Below, piece after piece: positions 53,901-64,000 of a DNA stretch of 64,000 bases. Position 1 is the stretch's first letter, and the number at the start of each line of letters is the position of its first letter. The stretch is from Cristatella mucedo (lineage: Eukaryota > Bryozoa > Phylactolaemata > Cristatellidae): contig WPIO01000029.1 of assembly GCA_009760855.2 (NCBI GenBank), forward strand, positions 1,745,001 through 1,809,000, read 5' to 3'. Made by a program: the position numbers and the translations under genes. The notes under the pieces were generated by a model. It made no database searches. It was not told the DNA's origin and was given only the letters and a program-made list of their open reading frames with translations.

Positions 53901-56900
53901 CTGCGTAACATTCACATAGTCTTTATGACTTTGTGGAGTTACAGACGGAGATACATTACATTACATCTAAGTAGGCTTCACGTGGCTGTGGATAGTCAGA
54001 TATTTTTCAGAGATTGGTCAAACCATGAACTGAGTGGACATGACCCGTGGCATGATGTCATGTAACTAGCTTATCCTTGTCCAGCTGGCCTAGCGAGCCA
54101 ACATGCGCCGTGCTCTCTTCCAAATTTGTCCAAGATACTTGAAAGATAGTGGTAGTTGAGTGCCAGATATCTCATTGATGCATTATCATGGATATACAGT
54201 GGGCCTGAAATACTCCCCGATAAACCTTTAAATGAGAGCTCTCGGTCATCAACTAGAGGCCGGCCGAAATGCAGTGTCAGGCTAGGACATCGAGGTGCCA
54301 TGCGGCCAAGGGCTAGAACTCTTAGGTAACTCATGCTGCGGTTAGTAGTAGTAGTCATCTGCTCTGTTCACTACGTCATTGGGCTTGTCTACATCAACTC
54401 CCGGAGTGGTCGAAGCTGGGCTTTCTTGTGCCCTGCCCTCCGGACGTTTTCAGACCCACATAGAACGAAATTGGTGTCCCTACTTTCAGAGCCTCAAGCT
54501 TTACTGGGCCGTGGTAACCCAGGAGGTAAGGTGCTTGCTCTTCACGACCGAGGTCGTGGGTTCGAATCCTGAAGTGGGTGATCCTTTGTAGCGGTGGTAA
54601 CAGCCGTAGGGGTTCTTCTGGGGCTATACAAACGAGGCTGTCAAATAAGCTAGTATTTAAAATTTTCAAGCTTTGCTCAGAAGCTTCATCACACGACGGC
54701 GGCCACCACGCTCTTTAGACCTCTCTAACAAGAACAAACTCTTTAGCAGCTAGAAAGCATTATTGTTACTACTATAAACAACTAGTAAGTTCCAGTCTGG
54801 CTTTAGAGCTAATCACTCAACAGAGTCAGCATTGCTTAAGGTATACAATGACCTTCTTAAGAATTCAGACATAGGTAGAGTGTCTCTGCTTGTTTTGCTC
54901 AATCTTTCGGCAGCTTTTGATACTATCGATCACAAAGTTCTTCTAGAGCACCTCTCATCTCGCCTGGGCATCACTGGCACTGCGCTGCAGTGGTTCAGAT
55001 CCTACCTCAGTGGGAGACTCCAGAGTATTGACGTGAATGGACAAAGATCATCTGAGGTACCTCTGAAATATGGGGTACCTCAGGGGTCCGTGCTAGGTCC
55101 GGTTCTTTTCACGGTTTATACTCTCCCTCTTGCTGATGTGATTGCCAAGCACATCTAGGCTTTCACTTCTATGCGGATGACACTCAGTTGTACCTTTGCT
55201 TTGATCCCTCCCAGCCTTCGAGCACCTCAAATTCTCTCAACTCACTTGCTGCATGTATTGATGACATCCGCACATGGATGGCAGCAAATTTTCTAAAACT
55301 AAACGATGATCAAACTAACCTACTAGTTATGGGCAAACCCAATGTGATTCAGAAATTGGAAAGGCTGATGCTCAAAGTTGGCTCTGCCAGCATATCTCCA
55401 GGTGAATCAGTTCGAAATATAGGTGTCATATTCCAAAGCGACCTCTTGTTAGACGACCATATCAGCTCCGCAGTAAAATCTGCCTATTTTCTGCTTCACA
55501 ACATTGCTAAAATTCGGGCTTGTTTAGATAAGGAAACCACATCTAAGTTGGTCCATGCATTCGTGACATCTCGCTCGATTTCTGCAACTCACTGCTCACT
55601 GCCCTACCAGTATGTGCCATCAGGCGATTGCAGCTGGTGCAAAACTCTGCAGCTAGGCTTGTCTGTCGTGAGCATTGCAGTTGCCACATTACACTACTTC
55701 TGGCCGACCTGCACTGGCTACCAGTCAAGCAACGGATTGACTTCAAGGTTTTGTCGCTCACTTTTAGGTCACTTCATTCTTTGGCTCCAGCCTATCTGTC
55801 AGATATACTCCCCCATCAAGCCAAGCATCGTACCACCTGCTTTTCGGAATCCAACAGTCTACAAATACCCCGTACAAACCTCAAGTCCTTTGGAGACCAT
55901 GCATTTAGTTCGTATGCTCCCAGAGCCTGGAACTCCCTCCCGACCTGCGTCAGAACATCCCCTGACCTGACCACATTTAAAAGGAACTTAAAAACACACC
56001 TATTTAGAACAGCATTTAGTGGGTCCCTGTGATTCGTCCTTGATGTGCTTATGCGTGCTGACACTGTGCCTGCTGCCACTAATCACATTTGCGTGCTGGC
56101 CCTGAGCATGTCACCCCTAACCATGTTATTCATTTTGTTTGTTTATCAAGCATGATATTACTCAACATTCAATTGCATTTCCCTTTGCAGCAAATGTAAA
56201 GCGTCTAGAGAGAGATTGAGTTCTCTGAGGGCGCTTTATCAAGTGCATTACTATTATTATTATTATTTTAAACAAAAAACGGCAGCCCTCTCTAGAAATT
56301 GACTCTAAGCATCTAAAAAAAAGAAACTGACCCTCTCTGTCTCGAACTAACTTCATTAGAGCTGCACGCCGAATGCCCGAAACCCTAGAGGCCTCTACAG
56401 CTGCTCTCTGTTCGAGCCGGCGTGGCTACATGGAAGCTGCTCAGTCACTACAGGGGAAGGACTATCGGGATTTCAAGGGGTGAGGGGGCTAAAGGGACAC
56501 TCCCCTTGATGTTCCACTTTCGGGTCGCCTTCCACAGAGGGGGGAACTACTAAAGCCTCCTCCTGCTCCCCTGGCCCCCGTCTGCGGTTCTGGGTGGCAC
56601 CCACCATCAGATGAGAGAATCGCCATTTTGACTGTAAGGAATTAATGCAGGATGTCCGTTCATAGCAGCAATGCTGGCGCTTCATGCAGCGTCGCGAGAA
56701 GAGGTAGGGACAACGGTGCTAAATTCAAGAAGGGTCACGTTCTTGCTCTCTCCCTGCCCCCACATGTAGCTGAAGCAAAGGCAAACGGACCGCAGAGGTA
56801 CGGCTAACGACAAAAGAAACGTAGCGCTTACACATGGTCGAGGGACAGGTGCACCTGCCGACGGTGGAGCCGCGCATCTCCTTTGTCCACGCGAGCTTGG

Positions 56901-59900
56901 CAGCCAGGCGATCGTTGGTGGTGTCCACTGAGGCAGCGAACGAAAGGTTGGCCAGCGAATACTCGTGACCGGGCCACAGTAAAGTCCTACCGTCCAACGA
57001 CGCAACCATGTCGAGCGATCTGAGCATGACCTCTGCTGGGCATTCGAACGCTCGCCCTGCAACAATTGCAACAAGAAGACCGAGTCACATTACCGCGGCA
57101 CACGGCACGACTATCATCTCTAACCTGCAGCCCACTAGCATCCAGAGGCGTGTGGAAGAAAGTTGGGGAGATGGGGTTACAGGCCTGATATCCTGCCCCA
57201 AAGGGTCTGCCGAAGATGGCAGGCCAGTCGGGCCTGGCCCCCAGAGCCATTTTGCCCCCTGCCCATCTCCTTTACCCCTCTCCATTTGCACTTGGATGGC
57301 AACAAACTTTCTCAAATTGAATGCCAATAAAACCGACTTACTAGTAATGGGCAAACCAAGTGTCCCTCGGAAATACAAAAACCTAACCCTCAAAATAGCA
57401 TCTGCATGGAATCTGGGTGTCTTCTTACAGGGTGACTTTTCTAGTGATGTCAACATCAGCTCCATGGGTTAAGTCTGCCCATTTTTAGTAACCCAAAATT
57501 GCAAAAATTTGAGCCTGCTTAGATTGGGATACCACATCCAAGTTGGTCCATGTGTTTTCGACATCCAATCTTGACATCTGCAGCTCACTGCTCGCAGGTC
57601 CTCCGGCTTGCACAGTAAGGCGCTTACAGTTGGTGCAAAACTGTGCAGCTGGGCTTGCTTGTCTGTCGTGAGCATCAGTGATTGAGTCAGTGAGTTGCCA
57701 TATTACACCGAATTACACCACTTCTCGCCGACCTGCACTGGCTTACTATCGAGTTCAAGGTTTTGTCACTTACTTTTAGGTCCCTTAGTTCTCTTTCTCC
57801 AGCCTACCTATCCGAACTATTTCCGGACAAAGCCAGTCATCGTACCACTTGCTCTTCTGATGACTCAAGCCATTTAGCTATTCATCAAACCAACCCGAAT
57901 TCCTCTGGAGACTGCGCCTTTAGTTCGTATGCTCCTAAAGCTGGGAACTCACTCCAACTGACGCCAAGACATCCCCTGAATGACAACATTAGAAAAGAAG
58001 TCAAAAAACACACATATACACTATATTTCTCATAGCATGTGCTAGATAGATCCTTATGAATTTTCCTTTGTGAGCTCATTCGTGCTGACGATGTGCATGC
58101 TTTTACCAACTATATTAACATGCTACCCTTACAGCATAAGTAAAGTGCCTATACAGAGATTTTCTCTGAAGGCACTAAACAACTGCCTAATTATTACTAT
58201 CATTATTATTATCTGGGGGTCAGAGGGGTAAAGCTGAGCCGATCTCACGGATGCAGCAGTGGTCAGGTGCTCCTGTCTGGGCCTCAGAGGAAGCGGCCAA
58301 CCGGGCTGATCCAACCATGCGGTGGCGCTGCCCTGCCACCTCCAGAGGCAGCTCCTGCTCAGAGGAAAGGTCGAGCTCTTTTGCAACCAACTAGTGCCGT
58401 AGCACCAGCTCCGAGAGCTGCTTGTGGCTGCTCGCTCAGCGCGACCTCGTCCTCTCAGCAGCACTGCCTACCATAATTGTGCTGTGTGACACGATGAATG
58501 CAAAGAGTAGCTAAAGTAACCAGCCACATTTGGTTCCCTTCCCTCTACGTCTACAAGTAGTTTATATTATTTGTCAAAAACGCCAGATCGGACTTATCAG
58601 TGCAAACGACTAGTTAGACTAGCAGGATCAGCACGAAAATGCATGTGTAGCCCTGATTTTGAGAGCACTTATGTATCCGTATACTGCTGCATTACTGAAC
58701 CAATCAAATATGTGCTCTCAGACACGAGCTATTGGCAATACAATTGAAAAAGCTTTAATCAAGCACCAAAGCTTTACTGGGGCTATACAGTCTTAGCTTA
58801 TGTATTACATTTAGTGGCACATTTCATGTTGATTAGACCTTGAAGTGCAATCAACTTCACGGGAAAGGATCCATTAAGAATTGTGCATGCCTCAACGTGC
58901 GTAACGAAACCTAGGCAGCTGCTGATCGGCCCTGTTGAAGACCTGATCTCAGTGAACAGGACAGCGGTGAAGAGGAACAGATGGGGTATAGCAGGCGCCC
59001 TAGAAACAGTAGCCAGGTGGGGCAGCGGGCCCTAGACCTCCATGGATCGATCCAAAGAGGTGTTCAGGGTGGCTGGCCTCCCTAAACACACCTTCCTTAA
59101 GCCTTCCCATGTTTGGCTGCCCCTGGCTACAGCAAGGGCTGGCCCCCTTCTCGGGTTGATGCTGACGATGTCATTAGCAAAGAAAGTCACCAAAATAAAG
59201 AGCCTCAGCCCCAAGCGACCGAAGGATCAATGCAATCAAGGCAAGGCAGTGGCGACTGCTCGACAGCTGCAAGCCAACAATACACACGTACGTCAGGCCG
59301 TGGCAGCACAAGGCCACGAGGTCGATGCAACTGCATTCTAGACGGTGAAGGCCATGATAACGGCTTTTCATATTTTAGCATGGCTACAATATGACGCCAG
59401 AGCAACGCTTAAGCGTACAGCCACAGCATCACCTATTGCTCCTATGAAGAGCAGATCTCCAGAGAACATAGAATCCGGGGCACCAAACGGTGATCCATCC
59501 AGTAGGAAGACCACGTGACCTCTGGTGTGACCCGGGGTATGCAAAGCCGTGAACTGCAACCGCTGTCCGATAACCAGGCGAGCACCGTGGGCAACGTGAC
59601 TACAAACGAGTACAGCTTTATCTAAGGTGGCTCCAATCAAGCGCTCCATAAAGCCTCGCCTCTTAGGGGTGCAGTGTCAACGAGCACTTGGAGCACTTGG
59701 AGCAGCAGGAGCAGCTTGCTGCTAACGGTCGGCAAGCCATGGCACGGTGACCGTGCCACCACTCACTCGGTCATGCCGGGAACCGAATCCTCGGCATTGC
59801 TGTACACGCGCAAGTTAGGGTATGCAGTCCTCAGCTCTTGGTTGCCAGCACTGTGGTCCCTGGAATGGTCAAAAGGCAGCAGGTCAAACACCCTCAGTCC

Positions 59901-61907
59901 ACACGAGAGTAGCCGCATTAATTGATAGGCTGGCTGCTGGCAGTGACCGATAAATGATTCGGGACTTTGCCACTCCCACGACTGCCGAAGCCCACTCGGG
60001 ACAAGCTAGCTGACCCGGGTAACTCACGGTTCAAGAAAAAAAAACGTAGCTTGAAGCTAATGAAAGAGCTTAGCCTTTTCCTGTATTGAATGCCCTTCTT
60101 GGAATGAACGCCACAGTTGCCACACGTTATTAACACAGAATAGTTTTTGATTCTGATACCCAGGTGTTGAATTGACTACGGGGTGACATAACGCAGCGGC
60201 ACTTTGAGCAAATCTCTTCCAAGTCAAGGGGCTTAACGAGGCATAGGCGCTGCCGTCAGATGCACCGACGTGAGGGAATCTGCGATGGACTGACATTGAC
60301 CGCCGATGCAGGGTGAGGTTCTGGGGTCTGGTACCACTCCGTGTCACGGCTGCTTGTTTTTCAAAGTGGCACTGTCTCTAAGGTGCAGTTTACGGTCAAC
60401 ATCTCACGAGTGGGCTCTACATCGTGACAAACTGCCAACAGTGGACCGAATGCTTAACGTTAGCGTAGGAAGTAGCGGAGCTCTTCCCTTAAGCACGCAC
60501 ACACTCCTCCTACTCGTCCTTCTCCTCTTCTACAGTTCGTGTGACATTTGCTACCATCTGCTTCCTGGAAGAAGCCAACACTGCTCGAGAACACTATAAT
60601 AATAATAATAACAACTCATTTGTACCGGGCCCTAAGAGAACATAGTCTCTATTCAGGCACTTCACATATGCCATGGGGCTTGAGCCCACGACCTCGGTCG
60701 GGAAGAGCACCTTAACCATTGGGACAAACAGCCCGGCGACTCGCAGCCCACTGGGCTGCGCACGGGCTGCTATGCCACCGAGCTGGCCCATAGCTGTCTG
60801 TTTTGCCGTCGAGCACACTGCTGCTGCTGTCACAGAACAGCAGCAGCAGCAGCAGCAGTACGGGATTTTTAACGATAATGTGGCACCGAGTCTTCTGCTC
60901 AGCAGAGCAGTTAGGCACCACTAGTGAGAGAAAGTCTGCCAAAAAAAGCATGCATGCCAGGCAATGCTGCCGAAGCTGCAGCCGAACATGTGACGTGCAG
61001 ACGAATACCCTAGCAGCGTGCAAATGTGGAAGAGAGTTCATTGTTAGCGCTTTGTACAACGCTGTTCGGCAGCTGAAGCCATCGTTCAAACAGTGCTGCT
61101 GCAGGGCCAATCACGGCAATAGACCGACCAACCAATCTGAGAAAGGCCGCAAAACTGGAAGGCAGAGGCTCCAAAAATGACACTTCCAGAACGACTCTGC
61201 CGCTCACTCAGCCTGCCTGCAGCTACTTACGTCTCTGTCTACCTGTGTGTGTATGTGCGTCCAGTTACACGCGCGTGTGTGCACGTCTGTGCACATGTGT
61301 GAAAGCAAAGGTGAGGCTTGTGTACACGTTTCATTTGTGCTTATACATCATGTCTGCCGGGCTCTGCATCGGTCTCTCTGCATCTGCTCCGGTTTCTGTG
61401 ACGGTTTCTCCCTTATGATGATGGGGTACGATTGTACTGTTGGAACGGCACCCCATCTGTTACGGTTTCTCCCTAGATGCTGGATTCTCCTGTTGTTACC
61501 TACCAGTGCTTGTGAGTGGCAAGGATGGCACTCGGCTGCACCTCGAGCTCCTGCAGAGCGACCTGCAAGATACAATCGTACAGAGTTGAAGCCATCATCA
61601 GATGCCCAGCCACGCGCACATTACGTGACGGAGCCCGGTACGAGGGAGAAGCCGATTTCACAGGGAGCGGACGAGCACCTGCACCACGGCCGGGTCGGAC
61701 GGATCGACGAGCGCGGCAGCACCGTCGGCCATGTCCACGATGACGTAGGCATAGTTGTCGAGCGCCACCGGCACGGGCACGATCTTGAGCTGGCCATACG
61801 TGGTGGGCACGCAGGCCGAGTGGCTGCGCTCGTGCTTACGCAGTGCCGCCCTGACGTCCTGCCGGTGGTACAGGTACCCCAGAGGGGTCCTAGTGTACAG
61901 GTAGTAG
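50710..61907 (-). CDS. PNKD: PNKD-like metallo-beta-lactamase-fold hydrolase, six exons, 5' incomplete
   Basis: Glyoxalase II-type fold protein; vertebrate PNKD is membrane- or mitochondria-associated with an unsettled substrate (known of the family). Exons on the minus strand: 61907-61679, 61562-61504, 59859-59767, 59599-59433, 57056-56832, 50921-50710 (TGA). Every junction is GT/AG and phases agree (0,2,2,1,1), giving 327 residues. Seen in order: [105 protein letters not shown]. All expected metal ligands are present (HxHxDH, the His of TPGHT, the Asp of SGD, the His of PGHEY). YLYTRTxLGYLxxRQ is specific to PNKD rather than HAGH or ETHE1. The first codon is split, so at least one 5' exon (N-terminus, likely hydrophobic) is unseen. 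The introns hold antisense LINEs. Confidence 0.93.
51770..51904 (+). repeat. 'RETKSV' repeat, partial copy
   Basis: Matches the 3' half of 53717-53965, including the frame [27 protein letters not shown] and TAA, and GAGTTACAGACGGAGATACA. A SINE B starts exactly at its end. Confidence 0.82.
51905..52085 (+). mobile_element. tRNA-derived SINE, family B
   Basis: TGGTGAGCCGTGATGGCACA, CTAGGTAAGGCGG (A box), a mutated B box GGATTAGAATCCC, GCCACTGCAAGCAGTGGTGA, GAGGCTGTTAAATCACCTAG and a T run. Confidence 0.87.
52595..52750 (-). mobile_element. tRNA-derived SINE, family A
   Basis: Minus strand: TGGTTTGGCCCAGTCTTTAA, GAGGTCGTGGGCTCGAGCGC, GAAGCACCTGAATTGAGATC, AAGTTCTCTTAGGGTGCTAT. The (AAT)n at 52588-52612 on the plus strand is its tail. 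Confidence 0.87.
52870..53716 (+). mobile_element. LINE, second subfamily, RT C-terminal part
   Basis: Starts near the RT active-site motif ([13 protein letters not shown]). A 20-bp direct duplication (CTGTATTTGTCATTCAAAG at 52915 and 52935) then shifts the frame. [31 protein letters not shown] and [19 protein letters not shown] follow. Sequence clearly differs from the main LINE family here, nearer classic L2. No 3' tail: it abuts the RETKSV repeat at 53717. Confidence 0.83.
53717..53965 (+). repeat. 'RETKSV' repeat, full copy
   Basis: Plus-strand counterpart of 6038-6298 over about 250 bases: ATGGCTCATCCTTTTCAGTG, GTCCTGAGCTGCTACTTC, the [10 protein letters not shown] frame, CCTGCGTAACATTCACATAG, ACAGACGGAGATACATTACA. 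It joins the LINE remnant in frame by chance. Confidence 0.8.
54508..54655 (+). mobile_element. tRNA-derived SINE, family B
   Basis: CCAGGAGGTAAGGTGCTTGC (A box), GGGTTCGAATCC (intact B box), GCGGTGGTAACAGCCG, GGCTATACAAACGAGGCTG, TCAAATAAGCTAG. Confidence 0.86.
54780..56275 (+). mobile_element. CR1/L2-type LINE, RT to 3' end
   Basis: Starts inside RT ([19 protein letters not shown]). Motif A reads [13 protein letters not shown], with the catalytic Asp changed to Asn. Then [28 protein letters not shown], a one-base deletion before [29 protein letters not shown], and a second frameshift near 55570. The C-terminal domain reads to TGA at about 56032, followed by the 3' UTR, hairpin (56197-56240) and ATT tail (56248-56268). 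Sits antisense in the last PNKD intron. The best-preserved RT in the window, but inactive. Confidence 0.93.
56832..57056 (-). CDS. PNKD: PNKD-like exon with PGHEY
   Basis: Acceptor AATTGTTGCAG before G57056; donor ACCATGT|GTAAGC after 56832. Begins by completing a Gly codon, then [34 protein letters not shown], and ends GRCTCPSTM plus one base. Contains the terminal metal His (PGHEY). A frame in the other register on the same strand is a shadow. Confidence 0.94.
57285..58215 (+). mobile_element. LINE remnant, C-terminal part and 3' tail
   Basis: [46 protein letters not shown]-like, [20 protein letters not shown] and [14 protein letters not shown] occur in order with frameshifts. The hairpin region at 58140-58180 and the tail ATTATTACTATCATTATTAT follow. 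Antisense within a PNKD intron, and more diverged than 54780-56275. Confidence 0.82.
58216..59432. other. PNKD intron, no feature seen
   Basis: A GC-rich patch at 58220-58470 has open frames on both strands without motifs. Nothing else recognised. Confidence 0.45.
59433..59599 (-). CDS. PNKD: PNKD-like exon with TPGHT and SGD
   Basis: Acceptor CGTTTGTAG before T59599; donor GCAATAG|GTGATG after 59433; 167 bases (phase 2 in, 1 out). Encodes [32 protein letters not shown] and [12 protein letters not shown]. The upstream in-frame ATG at 59649 is intronic: starting there would skip the splice that fits the family alignment. Confidence 0.94.
59767..59859 (-). CDS. PNKD: PNKD-like small exon completing HxHxDH
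   Basis: Acceptor ACCATTCCAG before G59859; donor ACCGA|GTGAGT after 59767; 93 bases. The first base completes the Trp codon split from the previous exon, so THKH-W-DHSAGN is made only after splicing. Continues [19 protein letters not shown] and GMT. Confidence 0.92.
59860..60596. other. PNKD intron, no feature seen
   Basis: No repeats or supported frames recognised. Confidence 0.45.
60597..60745 (-). mobile_element. tRNA-derived SINE, family A
   Basis: Minus strand: TTTGTCCCAATGGTTAAGGT, GAGGTCGTGGGCTCAAGCCC, GAAGTGCCTGAATAGAGACT, ATGTTCTCTTAGGGCCC, then a tail read as AATAATAATAATAAC on the plus strand. In a PNKD intron, same orientation as the gene. Confidence 0.85.
60838..60858. repeat. 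(CAG)7 trinucleotide run
   Basis: Seven CAG units after CACAGAA, in a PNKD intron. Confidence 0.9.
61504..61562 (-). CDS. PNKD: PNKD-like micro-exon with THKH
   Basis: Acceptor TATCTTGCAG before 61562; donor CACTG|GTAGGT after 61504; 59 bases, phase 0 in and 2 out. Encodes [19 protein letters not shown] plus two bases of Trp. It carries the first two metal His residues. Confidence 0.93.
61679..61907 (-). CDS. PNKD: PNKD-like exon, first secure one
   Basis: Acceptor GCCCTTTTGCAG before C61907; donor GTGCAG|GTGCTC after 61679 (a weak donor, but the only one that fits phase and alignment). Encodes [34 protein letters not shown] and [12 protein letters not shown]. The plus strand here is also open for 292 codons, a shadow of the GC-rich exon. 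Confidence 0.92.
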
Positions 61908-63755
61908 CTGCAAAAGGGCATAAGAAATACAAACACGACGTCACAGGTGCGCCGGCCGAGCAGTGGCAACGGACAGGTTTGATCGACAATGCCACACTGC
62001 CACAGGCATGCTTGAATGCATTCATGCATGCTGCCTCACCCCCTCCCCCCCATCGGCAGGCGTGGCTGGCCAGAGAGGAGGTTGCAGTGGCTGCAGCTTG
62101 CGCTGCTTCAACTAGTGGCCAGTAGCAGCACAGTCATCAATGCCACCACATCTAAGCCGGACGATCAGATCTTTTGATCGGCTAGCTTGCAGTAGCCTGT
62201 GGCAGGCACAAGCAGCAGCAGCAGCGAGCGCAAGCGATCGACCGGAAGCCAAGCTTTCCCTGCTAGCAGAGAGATTTGGTGGTGCGCCGATCTTTCAGAC
62301 CGGAGCAGAAACTCTTGGTGCTAGGGGCGAATGCGTCTCTCGTCGCTCTTTTATCGGTAAATGCTGCTGGTGCTTGCTGGATACTCTAACAGCGGGGTAA
62401 GTCAGTACAGAACTGACAGTTGCTGGCCGTGTCCTTGCTCAAATCGCAAACATTCTGCAAACCTCGCATGTTCATCCAAATGCTGCAAACCTCGCACCAA
62501 CCCCAATAATACATCTCTTGCACAGTGGCTGTCAACAGCACTTGCGGAATCATTATCTAAGCTTAGTCACGGCAATACTTGGAAATTGGAAATTTTCCAG
62601 CAAACAAACTAGCAGCCAGCTACTGTATCACGTGCATGTCATTCCAGGTAGACCTTGAATTACTCGACGAAACGTCACTCAACGAAACTTCAGCTGCGGC
62701 TGCAGCTACCATTAAAAGCCTCGGCACAGAGTGACAGAGGCTGCTAAGAGCACCGCACGTGCCCCCACCCCATCCTGTGCTACCTCTCTAGGTGGAGGTG
62801 CATACAGTTCAAAGGTAGCAGCACCAGCATTCGCCATAATGTCACTGCTGCTGCTGTTGCTGCTGAGCATCAAGCTTGAATCGAGCAAAAAGCGCTGAAT
62901 CCAATGCTGAGGCCAGTAGCACAGACGCTGGTACGAAACATCAGCAAGGAGATGCCTAGTAAGGATGTGGCCGGCTTGGCTTCGATTAACTCTACATAGC
63001 AAGTACGCTCTGCGTCCCAGGAAAGCACACAATGCCCAAAACAGGTGGGCTAAAACTGCCAAGTCGAATGCCACGAAGATGTGAACCAAATACAAACAAA
63101 GCCTGGCAGGACAGGCACCTCGGTAGCATACTTACAGGAGGCAGAGGGGTACGGGGAGATGAGGGAGAGGAGGAGAGATGGGGAGGGAAGGAGGCCGGTG
63201 CTAAAGGTGAGCGGCTTCGCTCGCTCGGTCGCTTTTAAATTTGGTTCAGGTAGGCATCTAATCGCCCGTATAGATGGATGGATCCAGCTGATATCGCCTA
63301 AGTGGGCGGGTAGACGTGTGGGGAGGAGACTCAAAACGAATGCGGACCGGAAAACGGCGCGCAATTTAAGAAGTTGGATGGCCCATACCTCTGCAAAATT
63401 TTCTGCTAGATTTTTTCAGCTTGCCGTTGCAGACGCTCGACCAGACAGCGAACCAAAAATGCAGTAGCAGCCGCCACCAACTCAGCGAAGCAAAAGCTGG
63501 TCGGATGGCAGTTCGCGAACGGTCAGTGCGGGTCATTGCAGTCAACACGAACCCTATCCTGAAGCACAGTGAATCATAATGTGCCATTTTTTGAGCAGCC
63601 CCGTTGCAGGCGATTTGACAGCAGGAGCGGAGCTAAATCCGAGCCACCAGAAAACAGCGGCGTGGAGTACGTAGCCGACGGAAGTACTAGCTAACCTCTG
63701 CCCTGTGTGACGTCATATAGCATAGATCTTCTGCATATCAATCGGTAGACGATGG

Positions 63756-63758
<3 letters not shown>
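61908..63758. other. 5' side of PNKD-like gene, no exon identified
   Basis: One or more N-terminal PNKD exons should lie here or beyond the window. A minus-strand frame at 63095-62712 starts with a hydrophobic stretch (MYLVHIFVAFDLAVLAHLFW) but shows no family match and no clear phase-compatible donor. Short CAG/CTG runs occur near 62211 and 62850. Confidence 0.4.

Positions 63759-63803
<45 letters not shown>
63759..63803. repeat. (AT)n microsatellite
   Basis: About 22 AT units. Confidence 0.98.
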
Positions 63804-63806
<3 letters not shown>

Positions 63807-63929
63807 GCACCTGAATGGGTGTACAGGTGCAGGCTCACCGATGCTGTACAGACTGAAGCTTCTCCATTTCCCACAAGACGTTAACCGCAGTGGTCGACTG
63901 CCTGGCCAAGCACACCCGCACCGCTGCCG

Positions 63930-64000
63930 GCTTCAAGGATCGTGCTTCCTTTGCAGCTAATGTAAAGCACTTAAAAGAGATTGAGTTTTCTTACGGCGCT
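63930..64000 (+). mobile_element. LINE 3' tail, cut by window edge
   Basis: TTCCTTTGCAGCTAATGTAA, AGCACTTAAAAGAGATTGAG, TTTTCTTACGGCGCT. This is the LINE 3' UTR and hairpin; its ATT tail lies beyond the window. Confidence 0.75.

Noticed and set aside
59600-59649. In-frame ATG upstream of the PNKD exon at 59599
   Set aside because: The TTTGTAG acceptor and split Asp codon join the preceding exon with family-consistent sequence; the ATG is intronic.
61247-62125. 292-codon plus-strand open frame
   Set aside because: It overlaps two PNKD exons on the other strand, is a by-product of GC-rich coding and shows no domain.

Overview
The window is nuclear DNA from an animal, most likely an invertebrate. 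Its genes have phase-consistent introns with GT/AG ends, none of the coding is prokaryotic, and the three recognisable genes (TRMT44-like, ZNF532/592/687-like, PNKD-like) are animal-type genes. Long introns and intergenic DNA are full of CR1/L2-type LINE pieces with ATT-repeat tails, tRNA-derived SINEs and microsatellites. I cannot assign a phylum from sequence alone.

Layout. (1) 1-9.15 kb is a LINE graveyard: 3'-truncated or degenerate copies on both strands, including one nearly end-to-end endonuclease-RT copy (6.3-9.15 kb). (2) 9.7-24.8 kb, + strand, holds eight phase-matched exons of a TRMT44-like tRNA(Ser) Um44 2'-O-methyltransferase; the 5' end is not securely found. (3) 24.8-34.7 kb is intergenic with SINE/LINE tails, a decayed LINE piece at 30.2 kb and a GC-rich, CpG-rich block at 30.6-31.3 kb that may be the promoter of the next gene. 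(4) 34.7-38.4 kb, + strand, holds a two-exon stretch of a ZNF532/592/687-like multi-zinc-finger gene; one C2H2 finger is completed only by the splice. A decayed partial copy of its first exon lies 1 kb downstream (39.4-39.8 kb). (5) 39.8-50.7 kb is intergenic with SINEs, a stop-ridden relic of a widespread animal multicopy gene (44-44.9 kb, - strand), a LINE interrupted by two SINEs (46.3-47.1 kb) and a 190-bp direct repeat. (6) 50.7-61.9 kb, - strand, holds six exons of a PNKD-like metallo-beta-lactamase-fold (glyoxalase II-type) hydrolase; its large introns carry antisense LINEs and several SINEs. (7) 62-64 kb has no gene I can identify; it ends in a LINE 3' tail cut by the window edge.

The three host genes do not form a functional unit. 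The most coherent system here is the transposon one: a LINE family and tRNA-derived SINE family A share the same 3' hairpin (AGCGCC...AGAGA/TCTCT...GGCGCT) followed by ATT repeats, as expected if the SINE is copied by the LINE reverse transcriptase. SINE family B has a different 3' end. All protein assignments rest on remembered family motifs and splice-phase consistency, not on database searches.
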